Source of the DNA: Bacteroidaceae bacterium
Lineage (GTDB): Bacteria > Bacteroidota > Bacteroidia > Bacteroidales > Barnesiellaceae_A
Assembly (NCBI GenBank): GCA_017481745.1
Contig: JAFUOV010000022.1
Location: 1 to 47,284 of the forward strand
Reading direction: 5' to 3'
DNA length: 47,284 nt
Each line of letters opens with the position of its first letter. The stretch's first letter is position 1. This document shows, in pieces, positions 36,263 through 45,160 of the stretch. A program made the translations under genes and the position numbers. Under the pieces are notes generated by a model. That model searched no databases and was not told the DNA's origin. It saw nothing but the letters and a program-made list of their open reading frames with translations.

Positions 36263-37684
36263 ATGAAAAAAAGTTTGTTGTTCTTAATAGTTGCCACTAC
36301 GCTCATCGTGGCTTGTGCACCGGGTAATCAAAATTCGGGTGAAGTGACAGGCGTAGGTGGTATTACATGGGCAGAACCGGCTCCATATGGTATGGTGTTG
36401 GTGGGTCGTGGTGCATATAAGATGGGTCCCGCTGCCAGCGATAGTGTGTGGGGCGTTGCTAAAGATGCTCATGGTATTTCGGTAGATGCTTTCTACATGG
36501 ACGAGACCGAAATTACCAACTCGAAGTACAAGCAATTTGTATTTTGGGTACGCGACTCTATCATCCGCGAGCGTCTTGCCGACCCTGCTTATGGCGGTAA
36601 TGAAGTGTTCAAAATCGAGGAAGATAGAGAAGGTAATCCTATCAAACCCTATCTCAATTGGAACAAGCCTATACCCTGGCGCAACCCCAATGAAGATGAG
36701 GCTCGTGCTATTGAGAGCGTGTATCGCATCAACCCCATTACCGGACGAAAAGAGTTGGACGTAACACAGCTCAACTATCGCTATGAGGTGTTTGACTATA
36801 CCGAGGCTTCAAAACGTCGCAACCGCTTAAATCCCGAGTTGCGCAACCTCAATACCGATGTTCCCGTCGACTATAATGAGATTATCATGATATCGAAAGA
36901 TACTGCCTTTATCGACGACGATGGTAATATCCGTCGTGAGACCATCACACGTCAGCTCTCGAGCGAGTTCGATTTCTTGAATACATACATTGTTAATATA
37001 TACCCCGATACAACGGTGTGGATTAACGATTTCGACAATGCCTATAACGAGCCTTATGTACGCATGTACTTTGCACACTCGGGCTACAACGACTATCCTG
37101 TTGTGGGTGTTTCGTGGGATCAAGCCAACGCTTTCTGTGCATGGCGTACACAATATTATAAAGCTTCGTTGGGTAGCAACCCCGTTATGGTAGAGCCTTT
37201 CCGTCTGCCTACCGAGGCTGAGTGGGAATTTGCTGCTCGTATGGGCGATAGTAAGAATATCTATCCATGGTCGGGCAACGATGCTGCCGACGACAAAGAT
37301 TGCTTCTATGCCAACTTCAAGCCCGGCGATGGCGATTATGTGCGCGATGGTCATCTCATTACTGCCCGCGTGGGAACATATACCCCCAACGACTTCGGAT
37401 TGTATGACTTGGCAGGTAACGTGTCGGAGTGGACTTCAACCTCATACAACGAGGCTTTGAGTCGCATCACAAGCGATATGAACCCCGAGTATAAATACAA
37501 TGCAGCCAAGGAAGATCCCTATCGCATGAAGCGTAAGATTGTGCGCGGTGGTTCGTGGAAAGATGTTTCGCACTATGTTCGTTCCGACTTGCGTATGTGG
37601 GAATACCAAAACGAGCAACGCTCATATATAGGCTTCCGTTGTGTGCGCACGCAAGTAGGTTTTGCCAAAGGTCGTAGTAAATAA
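36263..37684 (+). CDS. gldK: Type IX secretion lipoprotein GldK/PorK
   Basis: This 473-residue lipoprotein forms, with GldN, the large periplasmic ring of T9SS. The signal is MKKSLLFLIVATTLIVAC with the lipidated Cys at 18. The body is a formylglycine-generating-enzyme-like (sulfatase-modifying factor) fold: FYMDETEITNSKYKQFV near 80, DYPVVGVSWDQANAFCAWR near 278, RLPTEAEWEFAAR, YDLAGNVSEWTS and RGGSWKD near the C-terminus. GldK proteins use this fold structurally, so enzyme activity is not expected. Large insertions between residues 100 and 270 are normal in this family. gldL starts 32 bases later. Confidence 0.96.
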   Translation: MKKSLLFLIVATTLIVACAPGNQNSGEVTGVGGITWAEPAPYGMVLVGRGAYKMGPAASDSVWGVAKDAHGISVDAFYMDETEITNSKYKQFVFWVRDSIIRERLADPAYGGNEVFKIEEDREGNPIKPYLNWNKPIPWRNPNEDEARAIESVYRINPITGRKELDVTQLNYRYEVFDYTEASKRRNRLNPELRNLNTDVPVDYNEIIMISKDTAFIDDDGNIRRETITRQLSSEFDFLNTYIVNIYPDTTVWINDFDNAYNEPYVRMYFAHSGYNDYPVVGVSWDQANAFCAWRTQYYKASLGSNPVMVEPFRLPTEAEWEFAARMGDSKNIYPWSGNDAADDKDCFYANFKPGDGDYVRDGHLITARVGTYTPNDFGLYDLAGNVSEWTSTSYNEALSRITSDMNPEYKYNAAKEDPYRMKRKIVRGGSWKDVSHYVRSDLRMWEYQNEQRSYIGFRCVRTQVGFAKGRSK

Positions 37685-37716
37685 TCGTTGTTGAAAAAGA
37701 TATATTACCAAGTATT

Positions 37717-38739
37717 ATGGGAAAATATAAGAAATATAAAAATAAAATAGCAGAGTTTTTGTCGAGCGAACGCGGACAACGTTTCTTTAACTTTGCTTAC
37801 AGTATAGGTGCCGCAATCGTTATTTGGGGTGCGTTATTCAAAATCTTGCACTTGCCCGGTGGTAACTTCCTGCTATCGTTGGGTATGGGTACCGAGGTCG
37901 TGATGTTTATCCTCTCGGCATTCGACAATCCCGGTAAATCGTATCGTTGGGAAGATGTATTTCCTGTACTTGCATCGCACGACGAAGAAGACCGTCCGAA
38001 GTTTGGTGGTGGCGGAGGTGGTATCGTAGGCGGTAATGGCGGTACTATTGTCATCAATGGCGATACAAAAGCTACCCCCACTGTGAGCACCGGCGATGCT
38101 CGTCGTGCAGTAGGCATCCCCGAGGGTATCGACCTCAGCGATGAAGACTCAAAGAGCTTGAGCGAGAGCATCCAGAAGATGTCGGCTGCTGCCGACCAGT
38201 TGTCGCGCATGGCAGAACTTACCGATGCTACACAATCCTACTTGTCGCAGTTGGCTGCCATATCTACCCAAATGGAGCAATTGCGCACAGCTACCGAGTC
38301 GCTCACACAGGTGTCTAATACATTGCTCAACTCATACCAAGCCATTACATCCAACTCTGATGGCTTGAACGAGCAATCGACCGGATATGTCGAGCAGATG
38401 GAGACACTCAATCGCAATATCAACGGATTGAATACCATTTACGAAATACAGTTGAAGAGTGTAAGTTCGCAACTCGACAATATCGACCGCGTAAATGCCG
38501 GTATCAAGAACATCAGCCGTATGTATGAGAATGCAATGGGCGATAGCGACCGTTATTGCCGCGAAACCGAGAAGATGACTCAATACATACAGCAACTCAA
38601 CTCGGTATATGAGAAGATGATTACTGCCATGACTATCAACATGTATCACCCCATGGGTGGTGCTGTTCAGGCTAATCCTATCGCTCAACAACCCACTACC
38701 GATAATACTCCCAAAGATATAACCGAAGAAAACGCATAA
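37717..38739 (+). CDS. gldL: Type IX secretion inner-membrane motor subunit GldL/PorL
   Basis: The 340-residue protein forms with GldM the proton-driven rotary motor of T9SS. Two membrane helices lie at about residues 23-42 (FAYSIGAAIVIWGALFKILH) and 48-68 (GGNFLLSLGMGTEVVMFILS), matching the family pair with its conserved charged residue (Glu in GTEVVM). A short Gly-rich linker follows near 90-108 (FGGGGGGIVGGNGGT), then a long, mostly helical cytoplasmic part rich in Gln, Asn and Ser that looks coiled-coil. It is followed by gldM after 5 bases. Confidence 0.96.
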   Translation: MGKYKKYKNKIAEFLSSERGQRFFNFAYSIGAAIVIWGALFKILHLPGGNFLLSLGMGTEVVMFILSAFDNPGKSYRWEDVFPVLASHDEEDRPKFGGGGGGIVGGNGGTIVINGDTKATPTVSTGDARRAVGIPEGIDLSDEDSKSLSESIQKMSAAADQLSRMAELTDATQSYLSQLAAISTQMEQLRTATESLTQVSNTLLNSYQAITSNSDGLNEQSTGYVEQMETLNRNINGLNTIYEIQLKSVSSQLDNIDRVNAGIKNISRMYENAMGDSDRYCRETEKMTQYIQQLNSVYEKMITAMTINMYHPMGGAVQANPIAQQPTTDNTPKDITEENA

Positions 38740-38744
38740 CTCCT

Positions 38745-40313
38745 ATGGCAGGAAATAATACAAAACTCTCTCCGCGGCAGAAGATGATAAACTTGATGTA
38801 TATCGTCTTGACAGCCATGTTGGCGTTGAACGTTTCGAGCGACGTCCTCAATGGTTTCCGTCAGGTCGAAGAGGGTTTGGGTCGTACTACCTCTACTGCT
38901 GCTGTGCGTAACGATGCCCTGTACCAACAGTTGGCTGACTTTAACGAGCAAAACCCCGAAAAGGGTGGAGTGTGGTATAACGAGTCGCTCGAACTGCGCG
39001 AACAGACCTCAAAACTTTACAACTATATCGACTCTCTCAAACTGTTGATTGCCCGCAAGGCCGACGGTAAGGATGCCGACTTGAAAAACATAAAAAGTCA
39101 AGACGACCTCGAGGCTGCATCGTACGTGATGCTGTCGCCTTCGATGCGCCATGGTGGACGATTGCGCGAGTCGATAGACAACTATCGTACCTATGTGAGC
39201 GCTCTTATGCCCGACTCGGTGAAGAAAGCCACCGTCGAGGAGTGCTTGTCGACCAAGGTAAATACCCGCGCCGAGCAGATAAATCCTATTGTATGGGAAA
39301 CAACTCTCTTTGAGAATATGCCCGTTGTGGCGGCTATAACCATCCTCACAAAGATGCAGAGTGATGTGTTGTATGTCGAGAACTTGGCTCTCAATACGCT
39401 CATTACCAATATTGATGCCAGCGACGTGCGTGTAAACAAGCTCGATGCGTTTGTTATCCCCAACTCCAAGAACATCATGCGCGGCAGTAAATACTCTGCC
39501 AATATCGTGTTGGCAGCCATCGACACCACACAAGTGCCCAACATCTATATTGATGGCAAGCAACTGCCCCAAAGCCACGACGGCTTGTATGAAGTGGTGT
39601 GTGGCAGTACCGGTGTATTCGATTTTACAGGATATCTCGAAGTGCCTCATGGCGACGGAACGATGACACGACACGACTTCTCGTCGAGCTATACCGTTGT
39701 TGAGCCTTCGGCTACCGTATCGGCAACGATGATGAATGTGATGTATGCCGGTATCTCCAACCCCGTCAGTATATCGGTACCAGGCATCCCCAACAATGCC
39801 GTACAAGCTACCATGACCAACGGTACACTCACTCGCTCGGGCGACTTGTGGGAGGCTCGTCCTACCACCGTTGGTGAGGATGCTGTCATTACCGTAACTG
39901 CTACCATCGACGGACGTTCGCAAACCGTAGCTACCACAGCGTTCCGTGTAAGACGTCTGCCCGACCCAACACCCTACATACCCTATAAAGATGCCAACGG
40001 ACAAGAGCAACACTATAAGGGTGGCAAGCCTTTCTCTAAAGGATTGTTGCGTGGTGCCACTACATTGGGTGCAGCTATCGACGACGGATTGGTTAATGTA
40101 ACCTTCAACGTAACAAGCTTCGAACTAGTTACATTCGACCAAATGGGTAACGCCTTGCTTGAGAAATCGGAAGGTGCCAACTTCTCAAAACGCCAGAATG
40201 ATGCTATCAACCGATTGAGCCGTGGCAAACGTTTCTACATCTCGAACATCAAGGCTATTGGTCCCGACGGTGTGCCGCGCGACCTCTCTCCTATAGAAGT
40301 TATTGTAAACTGA
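38745..40313 (+). CDS. gldM: Type IX secretion motor subunit GldM/PorM
   Basis: The 522-residue protein spans the inner membrane once and extends through the periplasm to the GldK-GldN ring. The N-terminus has the family signature LSPRQKMINLMYIVLTAMLA (residues 7-26), which includes the membrane helix. A helical domain covers about 40-225, and the remainder is a chain of beta-rich domains (D2-D4) from about 230 to 522, ending DLSPIEVIVN. The genes lie in the standard K-L-M-N order. gldN starts 39 bases later. Confidence 0.96.
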   Translation: MAGNNTKLSPRQKMINLMYIVLTAMLALNVSSDVLNGFRQVEEGLGRTTSTAAVRNDALYQQLADFNEQNPEKGGVWYNESLELREQTSKLYNYIDSLKLLIARKADGKDADLKNIKSQDDLEAASYVMLSPSMRHGGRLRESIDNYRTYVSALMPDSVKKATVEECLSTKVNTRAEQINPIVWETTLFENMPVVAAITILTKMQSDVLYVENLALNTLITNIDASDVRVNKLDAFVIPNSKNIMRGSKYSANIVLAAIDTTQVPNIYIDGKQLPQSHDGLYEVVCGSTGVFDFTGYLEVPHGDGTMTRHDFSSSYTVVEPSATVSATMMNVMYAGISNPVSISVPGIPNNAVQATMTNGTLTRSGDLWEARPTTVGEDAVITVTATIDGRSQTVATTAFRVRRLPDPTPYIPYKDANGQEQHYKGGKPFSKGLLRGATTLGAAIDDGLVNVTFNVTSFELVTFDQMGNALLEKSEGANFSKRQNDAINRLSRGKRFYISNIKAIGPDGVPRDLSPIEVIVN

Positions 40314-40352
40314 TAATAAACATAGATAAACCAACGCATAAATACATATCGT

Positions 40353-41498
40353 ATGAAAATGTTTCGTGCTATCATAGTAACTGTTGCAATGGCAATGCTT
40401 GTCGTTACTACTGCCGATGCGCAAGTGCAACGCCGCTCGACAAGAGAAGATGCTGCCAAGAAAGAACAAGGCGAAATCAATCTGTCAGTAAGAGCACAAG
40501 GATTGTATAAATCGAACTCGCCCGCCGAGAAAGATATCCCTTGGCTCAAGGTGGTGTATCGTCAGCTCGACTTGACCAAGGATGCCAACTTGCCATTGTA
40601 CTATCCCGAAGACCCCACAGAGGAGTTGCAAAACCTCTTCCGTATCATCATGCGCCTCTTGGCAGAGAATAAAGTTACTGCCTATGAGTACCTCGATGGT
40701 CGTGAGATGTTTACCGACAAGTACAAGATAAATGTACGAGAGATGCTCGACCGCTTCTCTATCATCTACACCGAGCAGAAGGGTAGCACCGAGAAAAATC
40801 CCCTCTTTGCCATCGACGAGAGCGACGTGCCTTGCTACGAAGTTTTGTCGTATTATATTATCGAAAAGTGGGCTTTCAATCGTGGTACATCGAAGTTTGA
40901 TGTGATGATTGAGGCTATATGCCCTGTGTTGCATCGTAGCGGCGACTTTGGCGGTGAACCCTTGCGTTACCCCATGTTCTGGCTCAAATACGACGATATA
41001 CGACCCTATATGGCACAACAATATATCATTACAGGCGATGCCAACCAAGTGTTGCAATATAACTACGACGACTACTTCAAGATGCAAATGTATGATGGCG
41101 ATATATACAAAACACGCAACTTGCGCAACCAATCGCTCATGCAACAATATCCTACCGACTCGCTTTTGCGCCATGCACAAGACAGCATAGAGAATGGTCT
41201 TGCATCGTTCGACAAGCAGTTGTGGGTGCTCACTGCCGAGGAAAAAGCTGCTCTTGAAGAGGCTGAAGCCGGTACAGATACCGATGTAGAAGGCGATGAT
41301 GCCAAGACCGAAAGTGTCAAGGACAAGAAACGCTCGGTAAAGAAATCGACCAAGCAAGAGGTGAAATCCGATAGCAACAAGGAGAGCAAATCGAGTGCGC
41401 GTTCAAGCCGCAGTGGTGCAAAGGCAAAGAAGCCCAAAGCACAGAAGTCGTCGAGCAGTAGCAGTGCTCCTGTTCGCTCGGTACGTCGCACCAAATAG
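40353..41498 (+). CDS. gldN: Type IX secretion ring protein GldN/PorN with basic C-terminal tail
   Basis: The 381-residue periplasmic protein partners GldK in the T9SS ring. After the signal peptide (MKMFRAIIVTVAMAMLVVTTADA) come family motifs KDIPWLKVVYRQLDLTKDAN, YPEDPTEELQNLFRIIMRLL, EYLDGREMF and PCYEVLSYYIIEKWAFNR. From about residue 305 the sequence changes to a low-complexity tail of Glu/Asp and then Lys/Ser/Arg (KSSARSSRSGAKAKKPKAQK), about 75 residues not needed for the core fold. The tail could interact with peptidoglycan or other Por proteins, but that is a guess. It is the last gene of the operon; a hairpin follows 40 bases later. Confidence 0.95.
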   Translation: MKMFRAIIVTVAMAMLVVTTADAQVQRRSTREDAAKKEQGEINLSVRAQGLYKSNSPAEKDIPWLKVVYRQLDLTKDANLPLYYPEDPTEELQNLFRIIMRLLAENKVTAYEYLDGREMFTDKYKINVREMLDRFSIIYTEQKGSTEKNPLFAIDESDVPCYEVLSYYIIEKWAFNRGTSKFDVMIEAICPVLHRSGDFGGEPLRYPMFWLKYDDIRPYMAQQYIITGDANQVLQYNYDDYFKMQMYDGDIYKTRNLRNQSLMQQYPTDSLLRHAQDSIENGLASFDKQLWVLTAEEKAALEEAEAGTDTDVEGDDAKTESVKDKKRSVKKSTKQEVKSDSNKESKSSARSSRSGAKAKKPKAQKSSSSSSAPVRSVRRTK

Positions 41499-41538
41499 AC
41501 CCTTATAATTTCCCGAACATTTTTTGCGTTTAAATAAT

Positions 41539-41576
41539 AGGAGCTGTGTCGAAATGAGAATTTTGGCGCAGCTCCT
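41539..41576 (+). terminator. Stem-loop after the T9SS operon
   Basis: AGGAGCTGTGTC (41539-41550) pairs with GGCGCAGCTCCT (41565-41576), 12 pairs with two wobbles and a 14-base loop. Only a weak pyrimidine run (TCTC) follows. It lies 40 bases past gldN and before a promoter-like box, so it probably marks the end of the operon. Confidence 0.55.
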
Positions 41577-41654
41577 TCTCGTAGGAGTGTACCTTATTGG
41601 TTTACGATTAACATAATTTAGTGATTTGGTAAATAAAAATTAATGCATGCTATT

Positions 41655-41662
41655 TACTTTTG
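41655..41662 (+). promoter_or_regulatory. -7 promoter box of the secreted-protein cluster
   Basis: TACTTTTG matches TAnnTTTG exactly, 57 bases before the start at 41719. The nearest upstream TTTG (41625-41628) is 26 bases away, longer than usual. It supports separate transcription of the three secreted genes. Confidence 0.45.
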
Positions 41663-41718
41663 TGTGTAAAAGGTTATTAAAAAGAATACACTTTGTAGAA
41701 CGAGAAAAATCATAGAGT

Positions 41719-42978
41719 ATGCATAATCACATTTTTAGTGCCCTGAAAATCGTTTTGCTGTTTCTGGGTGTCATGGGTCTGTATATCCCGTCATTAGCCA
41801 CCGAGCCCAATGTGTGGTTGTATCACGACGGAAGTGTTACGCACGAAATAGAAGCCGACAGTATAGCTGTTGTAGAGTCGGACGTGCCGGTTTTCCCGGG
41901 TACGAAAGGCTTGGTATGTATCGACCGCTATATCAATGACACCACTACAACCGATACCGAGCAGATATTGTATGTCGATGGCAAAGAGGTAGAACTGATA
42001 GACCCAGAAACCGGTATTGAATACATCCTTAAAAATGCTGCAGTCGATGGCATGGGTAATCTTTATATACTGGGCTATTCTAATATTGATTATGAACTGT
42101 CATTGACGCACCATTGTATGTGGAAAAATGGTGAGATATGGTGGAAGGAAACAGTGAGCAATTATGGAGGTTTTCTTGAAGATATAATTTTTGATGGTGA
42201 AAATGTATATACACATTGTGTACTTTACCCTTATTCCGATACCAGCATAAGAAAAGACTATTATTACAAAAAGAATGATGAGGAATTAATTTATTACTGT
42301 AGTAATTCTTACCCCAGAGAGTTTAAGGTCGTTGATGATATAATTTATTATGCTACGACAGTGGATGCCGATTGGAATGGTGGTTATCACTCATTAAACT
42401 CTTGGTATGGTTGGATACAATGGTTTTATATATATGATGATATAAATGGTGGTAGGTGGATTACACCTCCCGATTTTAGCTATTGGGGGTTCTGGAACGA
42501 ATTTACTTTTCATAAAGGCAAATACTATATAGCCGGGGGAAAATACAATCGTGTAAGAGATAACAATATTACTTACTATTCAATCTTTTCTAATGATGGT
42601 GAGTCTGTATGCGATCATTATAAGCCACAAAAAGTGTACTTCGACGATAATGATAATATGTGGGTTCTCAGTTGGTTGATAGATGAAGATGAGGATGGTA
42701 TCGACGACTACTATGGTCTTGAAACAAAGGGTGCTCACTTCTGGAAAAATGGCAGTTACTATGGACGTGTGCTGTATCAAAATCTTGTTACCGAAGATGA
42801 GAACGATACGGAGAATATCGAACAGATGTTTATGCACGGTGATGACTTCTACGCTATTATGAGAACTCCCCATTGGGACAATAATGGTAATGATCTACGA
42901 GCAAAATCGGCTCTCATTCGCAATGAGGAAACGATATGGGTAATTGATGGATTTATTAAAAAAGTTTTATTCTATTAG
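41719..42978 (+). CDS. Secreted protein of unknown function, propeller-like repeats
   Basis: I do not recognise this 419-residue protein. The N-terminus has a signal peptide (HIFSALKIVLLFLGVMGLYI). After it, HEIEADSIAVVE is like the DSI motif found near the N-terminus of many Bacteroidales surface proteins. The rest contains repeating units such as NAAVDGMGNLYILGYS, DDIIYYAT, HKGKYYIAGGKYN, DDNDNMWVLSW and MHGDDFYAIMR, each with a D/N-G-x-x-Y pattern, suggesting a beta-propeller of 6 to 8 blades. It is rich in Tyr, Trp and Asp. No T9SS tail is visible. It is more AT-rich than the genes around it. It precedes two more secreted genes with a 3-base gap. Confidence 0.75.
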   Translation: MHNHIFSALKIVLLFLGVMGLYIPSLATEPNVWLYHDGSVTHEIEADSIAVVESDVPVFPGTKGLVCIDRYINDTTTTDTEQILYVDGKEVELIDPETGIEYILKNAAVDGMGNLYILGYSNIDYELSLTHHCMWKNGEIWWKETVSNYGGFLEDIIFDGENVYTHCVLYPYSDTSIRKDYYYKKNDEELIYYCSNSYPREFKVVDDIIYYATTVDADWNGGYHSLNSWYGWIQWFYIYDDINGGRWITPPDFSYWGFWNEFTFHKGKYYIAGGKYNRVRDNNITYYSIFSNDGESVCDHYKPQKVYFDDNDNMWVLSWLIDEDEDGIDDYYGLETKGAHFWKNGSYYGRVLYQNLVTEDENDTENIEQMFMHGDDFYAIMRTPHWDNNGNDLRAKSALIRNEETIWVIDGFIKKVLFY

Positions 42979-42981
42979 TCT

Positions 42982-43473
42982 ATGAAAAAGTTTGATATAA
43001 TATTGTTGGTGGCTCTATGTTGTATGTGCTTGTTGTCGGCTACGTCGGCGCGTGCCGAGGCTGGCATTACAATTGTGAGTAGTACTGCTGCCGAGCAGTT
43101 GCACTTGTTGGCTGACATCGGACGTTTGGAGGTTTCGATGAACGCTATCTCGCTTATATCGAAAGAGGGTGAGTGCTTGGCTACCGAGCCTTTAGATACA
43201 GCATTGAAAATAGTGTTTAAGACCTATTCTTCTGTGCCATCGCCGGCCGGCGATGGCACAGAACCGGTAGTATGGTTCTCGGAGCAAAGTGATAGGGTTG
43301 TGGTGCAAGGATTTGGCTCGTCATGTATTGTACGTATGTTTACGCTGACAGGGCAACTTGTTATGCAAGAGACACTGCCGGCGGGATGCGGTGAGGTCGA
43401 TTGCAGTGCCATACCTGCCGGATATTATATATTACAAGCCGGCACACGTGTGATAAAGATATATAAGAGATAA
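42982..43473 (+). CDS. Small secreted protein with T9SS-like sorting tail
   Basis: This 163-residue protein has a signal peptide (about 1-25, ending ATSARA), a short middle part with LDTALKIVFKT resembling the ITF motif of small Bacteroidales surface proteins, and a C-terminal segment IVRMFTLTGQLVMQETLPAG then IPAGYYILQAGTRVIKIYKR, which fits a T9SS type A-like sorting domain. So the protein is mostly signal plus sorting tail. Between residues 83 and 94 lies the segment encoded by a perfect 34-bp palindrome (43230-43263). It is followed by the next gene after 19 bases. Function unknown; it is likely a cargo of the neighbouring Por system. Confidence 0.75.
   Translation: MKKFDIILLVALCCMCLLSATSARAEAGITIVSSTAAEQLHLLADIGRLEVSMNAISLISKEGECLATEPLDTALKIVFKTYSSVPSPAGDGTEPVVWFSEQSDRVVVQGFGSSCIVRMFTLTGQLVMQETLPAGCGEVDCSAIPAGYYILQAGTRVIKIYKR
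43230..43263. repeat. Perfect 34-bp palindrome inside a coding region
   Basis: The 17 bases TTCTGTGCCATCGCCGG (43230-43246) are followed without loop by their exact reverse complement (43247-43263). The palindrome is GC-rich at its centre, keeps the reading frame and encodes Ser-Val-Pro-Ser-Pro-Ala-Gly-Asp-Gly-Thr-Glu, a flexible, loop-like stretch. No second copy was noticed in the window. Confidence 0.95.
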
Positions 43474-43492
43474 AATCGTAAATATACAGAAT

Positions 43493-45049
43493 ATGAATCG
43501 TCGTATTGTTGCTATACTCATTGCCCTCGTTGCATTGTGGGCAGGAGCCGATACTTTCAAGAGTTTCGTTTTTTACAAGAATGGCGAGCCGGTGATTACA
43601 GTGCCGATTGTCGATGTAGATAGTATGGTGTTTGAGCAGCCGTCTGTTCTTCCCGATATACCTGTCGATCCCCCGGTAGATCCACCTGTTACGCCTCCCG
43701 ATACAGTTCCCGATGTGCCGAGCGATACTATACCCGATATACCCGTAGATACAGTGCCCGATGTGCCGGAAGTGCCTCAATTTGAGATGGTAGATTTGGG
43801 CTTGTCGGTTATGTGGGCTTCGATGAATGTGGGTGCTACCACGCCCGACGATTATGGTAACTACTATGCTTGGGGCGAGCTTGAGCCTAAAGAGTATTAC
43901 GACGTATCGAACTACGCGCACAATGGCGTATATCTGGGCGATGATATATGTGGCACAGAGTATGATGTGGCAACGGCTACCTATGGCGATAAATGGCGTA
44001 TGCCTACACAATATGAGTGTAATGAGCTTGTCAGTCGCTGCCAATGGTCGTGGGAGCAGTATGGCGATGGAAATTGGGGTATCAAAATAACAGGTCCCAA
44101 TGGCAATAGTATATTCTTGCCTGCCGGTGGTTATATAAACTATTCGGGCGAAAAACGCTGTGGTGAATATGGCTCTTATTGGACATCGACAGCCAATGGT
44201 ACCGGCGAATCGCACTATTTATGCTTCGAATCGTCGCGCTTTGAGCAGACTTCGTGGGATGGAGCTACCTATGTAGGTCAGTTGGTACGACCCGTATATG
44301 GCGACAAACCTGCTGCTATTGAGGGGCTTCTTGCCGACTTCTTTATGGCTGCCAATGGCTATGGATGGACACATAAAGAGGGGTGGTTTACCGATGCACC
44401 GCTGTCGGAGTGGTATGGAATAGAAACCGATGCCGATGGTAATGTGGTGAAAATTTCGCTGCCCGACAACAACCTATCGGGTAAGTGTATTATCGACGAG
44501 CGTTTCGACCATCTTGTAGAGGTGGATTTTCGTGGTGCAAAATTTGATTACGTAAGTATTTGCCCCGGAGTCTCTATGAAGACCTTGGAGCTTGACAACT
44601 GCATGAATGCCGGTGGCAAGATAGAGAATATTGATGTCGAGAAATTTGTCCTGAAAAATGTTCCTGATATGGGTTCTGTCAGCGGTAAATGCGATGCTAT
44701 CGAGGTGTATAATTGCAATTTCAAGAATACCGGTCAACCGCTTGGAGGCATCACTGCATCGTCTGTTAAGATTGTTGGCTGTGAGATGCTCAACATAGGA
44801 GGTTCTGCCGACGAAATATACATCGAAGATTCGCACGTTACCGAAACATGGTATTTTGTTACTCGTGAGAAGTTTACTGCTGTAAACAGCCGTTTGAGTA
44901 CGCTTTGTTCGGGCGATTTCAATACAGGATGTCTGCTCACATTTGACAACGTGACGTTGTGGCGCACCAATTGGAAAGATGAAACCATAACGGTAACCTG
45001 CTCGTTTGTATTCGACTCTGATACTTGGTATGAGCATTTCCCTAATTAG
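43493..45049 (+). CDS. Secreted chimeric protein: Fib_succ_major domain plus LRR-type cap
   Basis: This 518-residue protein starts with a signal peptide (MNRRIVAILIALVALWAGA), then an N-terminal DSM motif (VPIVDVDSMVFEQP). A Pro/Asp/Val linker with near repeats (DTVPDVPSDTIPDIPV) covers about 55-97. Residues 98-275 match the Fibrobacter succinogenes major paralogous domain: FEMVDLGLSVMWASMNVGAT, YYAWGE, WRMPTQYECNEL and YWTST. From about 284 a leucine-rich-repeat N-cap appears (AANGYGWTHKEGW, LSEWYGIETDADGNV, ISLPDNNLSGK), followed by irregular beta-strand repeats to the end. No T9SS tail is evident. A surface-adhesion role is inference; no enzyme motif was seen. A strong terminator follows. 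Confidence 0.85.
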   Translation: MNRRIVAILIALVALWAGADTFKSFVFYKNGEPVITVPIVDVDSMVFEQPSVLPDIPVDPPVDPPVTPPDTVPDVPSDTIPDIPVDTVPDVPEVPQFEMVDLGLSVMWASMNVGATTPDDYGNYYAWGELEPKEYYDVSNYAHNGVYLGDDICGTEYDVATATYGDKWRMPTQYECNELVSRCQWSWEQYGDGNWGIKITGPNGNSIFLPAGGYINYSGEKRCGEYGSYWTSTANGTGESHYLCFESSRFEQTSWDGATYVGQLVRPVYGDKPAAIEGLLADFFMAANGYGWTHKEGWFTDAPLSEWYGIETDADGNVVKISLPDNNLSGKCIIDERFDHLVEVDFRGAKFDYVSICPGVSMKTLELDNCMNAGGKIENIDVEKFVLKNVPDMGSVSGKCDAIEVYNCNFKNTGQPLGGITASSVKIVGCEMLNIGGSADEIYIEDSHVTETWYFVTREKFTAVNSRLSTLCSGDFNTGCLLTFDNVTLWRTNWKDETITVTCSFVFDSDTWYEHFPN

Positions 45050-45095
45050 TATCTGACTTTATGGCGGGCAACGTATAGTTTGCGCCTCTATATAA

Positions 45096-45142
45096 AACAG
45101 CCACAGCACCCTTGCAATGAGGATGCTGTGGCTGTTGTTTTT
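45096..45142. terminator. Bidirectional terminator between convergent genes
   Basis: AACAGCCACAGCA (45096-45108) pairs perfectly with TGCTGTGGCTGTT (45124-45136). On the plus strand GTTTTT follows; on the minus strand the stem runs into TTTTATAT. It sits between the plus-strand gene ending at 45049 and the minus-strand transporter ending at 45161, and can serve both. Confidence 0.9.
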
Positions 45143-45160
45143 GAGGTTATGATGTTTTCT

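Noticed and set aside
36263..37684. Active formylglycine-generating enzyme
   Set aside because: The fold is similar, but the lipoprotein signal and the K-L-M-N gene order identify it as GldK, which uses the fold structurally.
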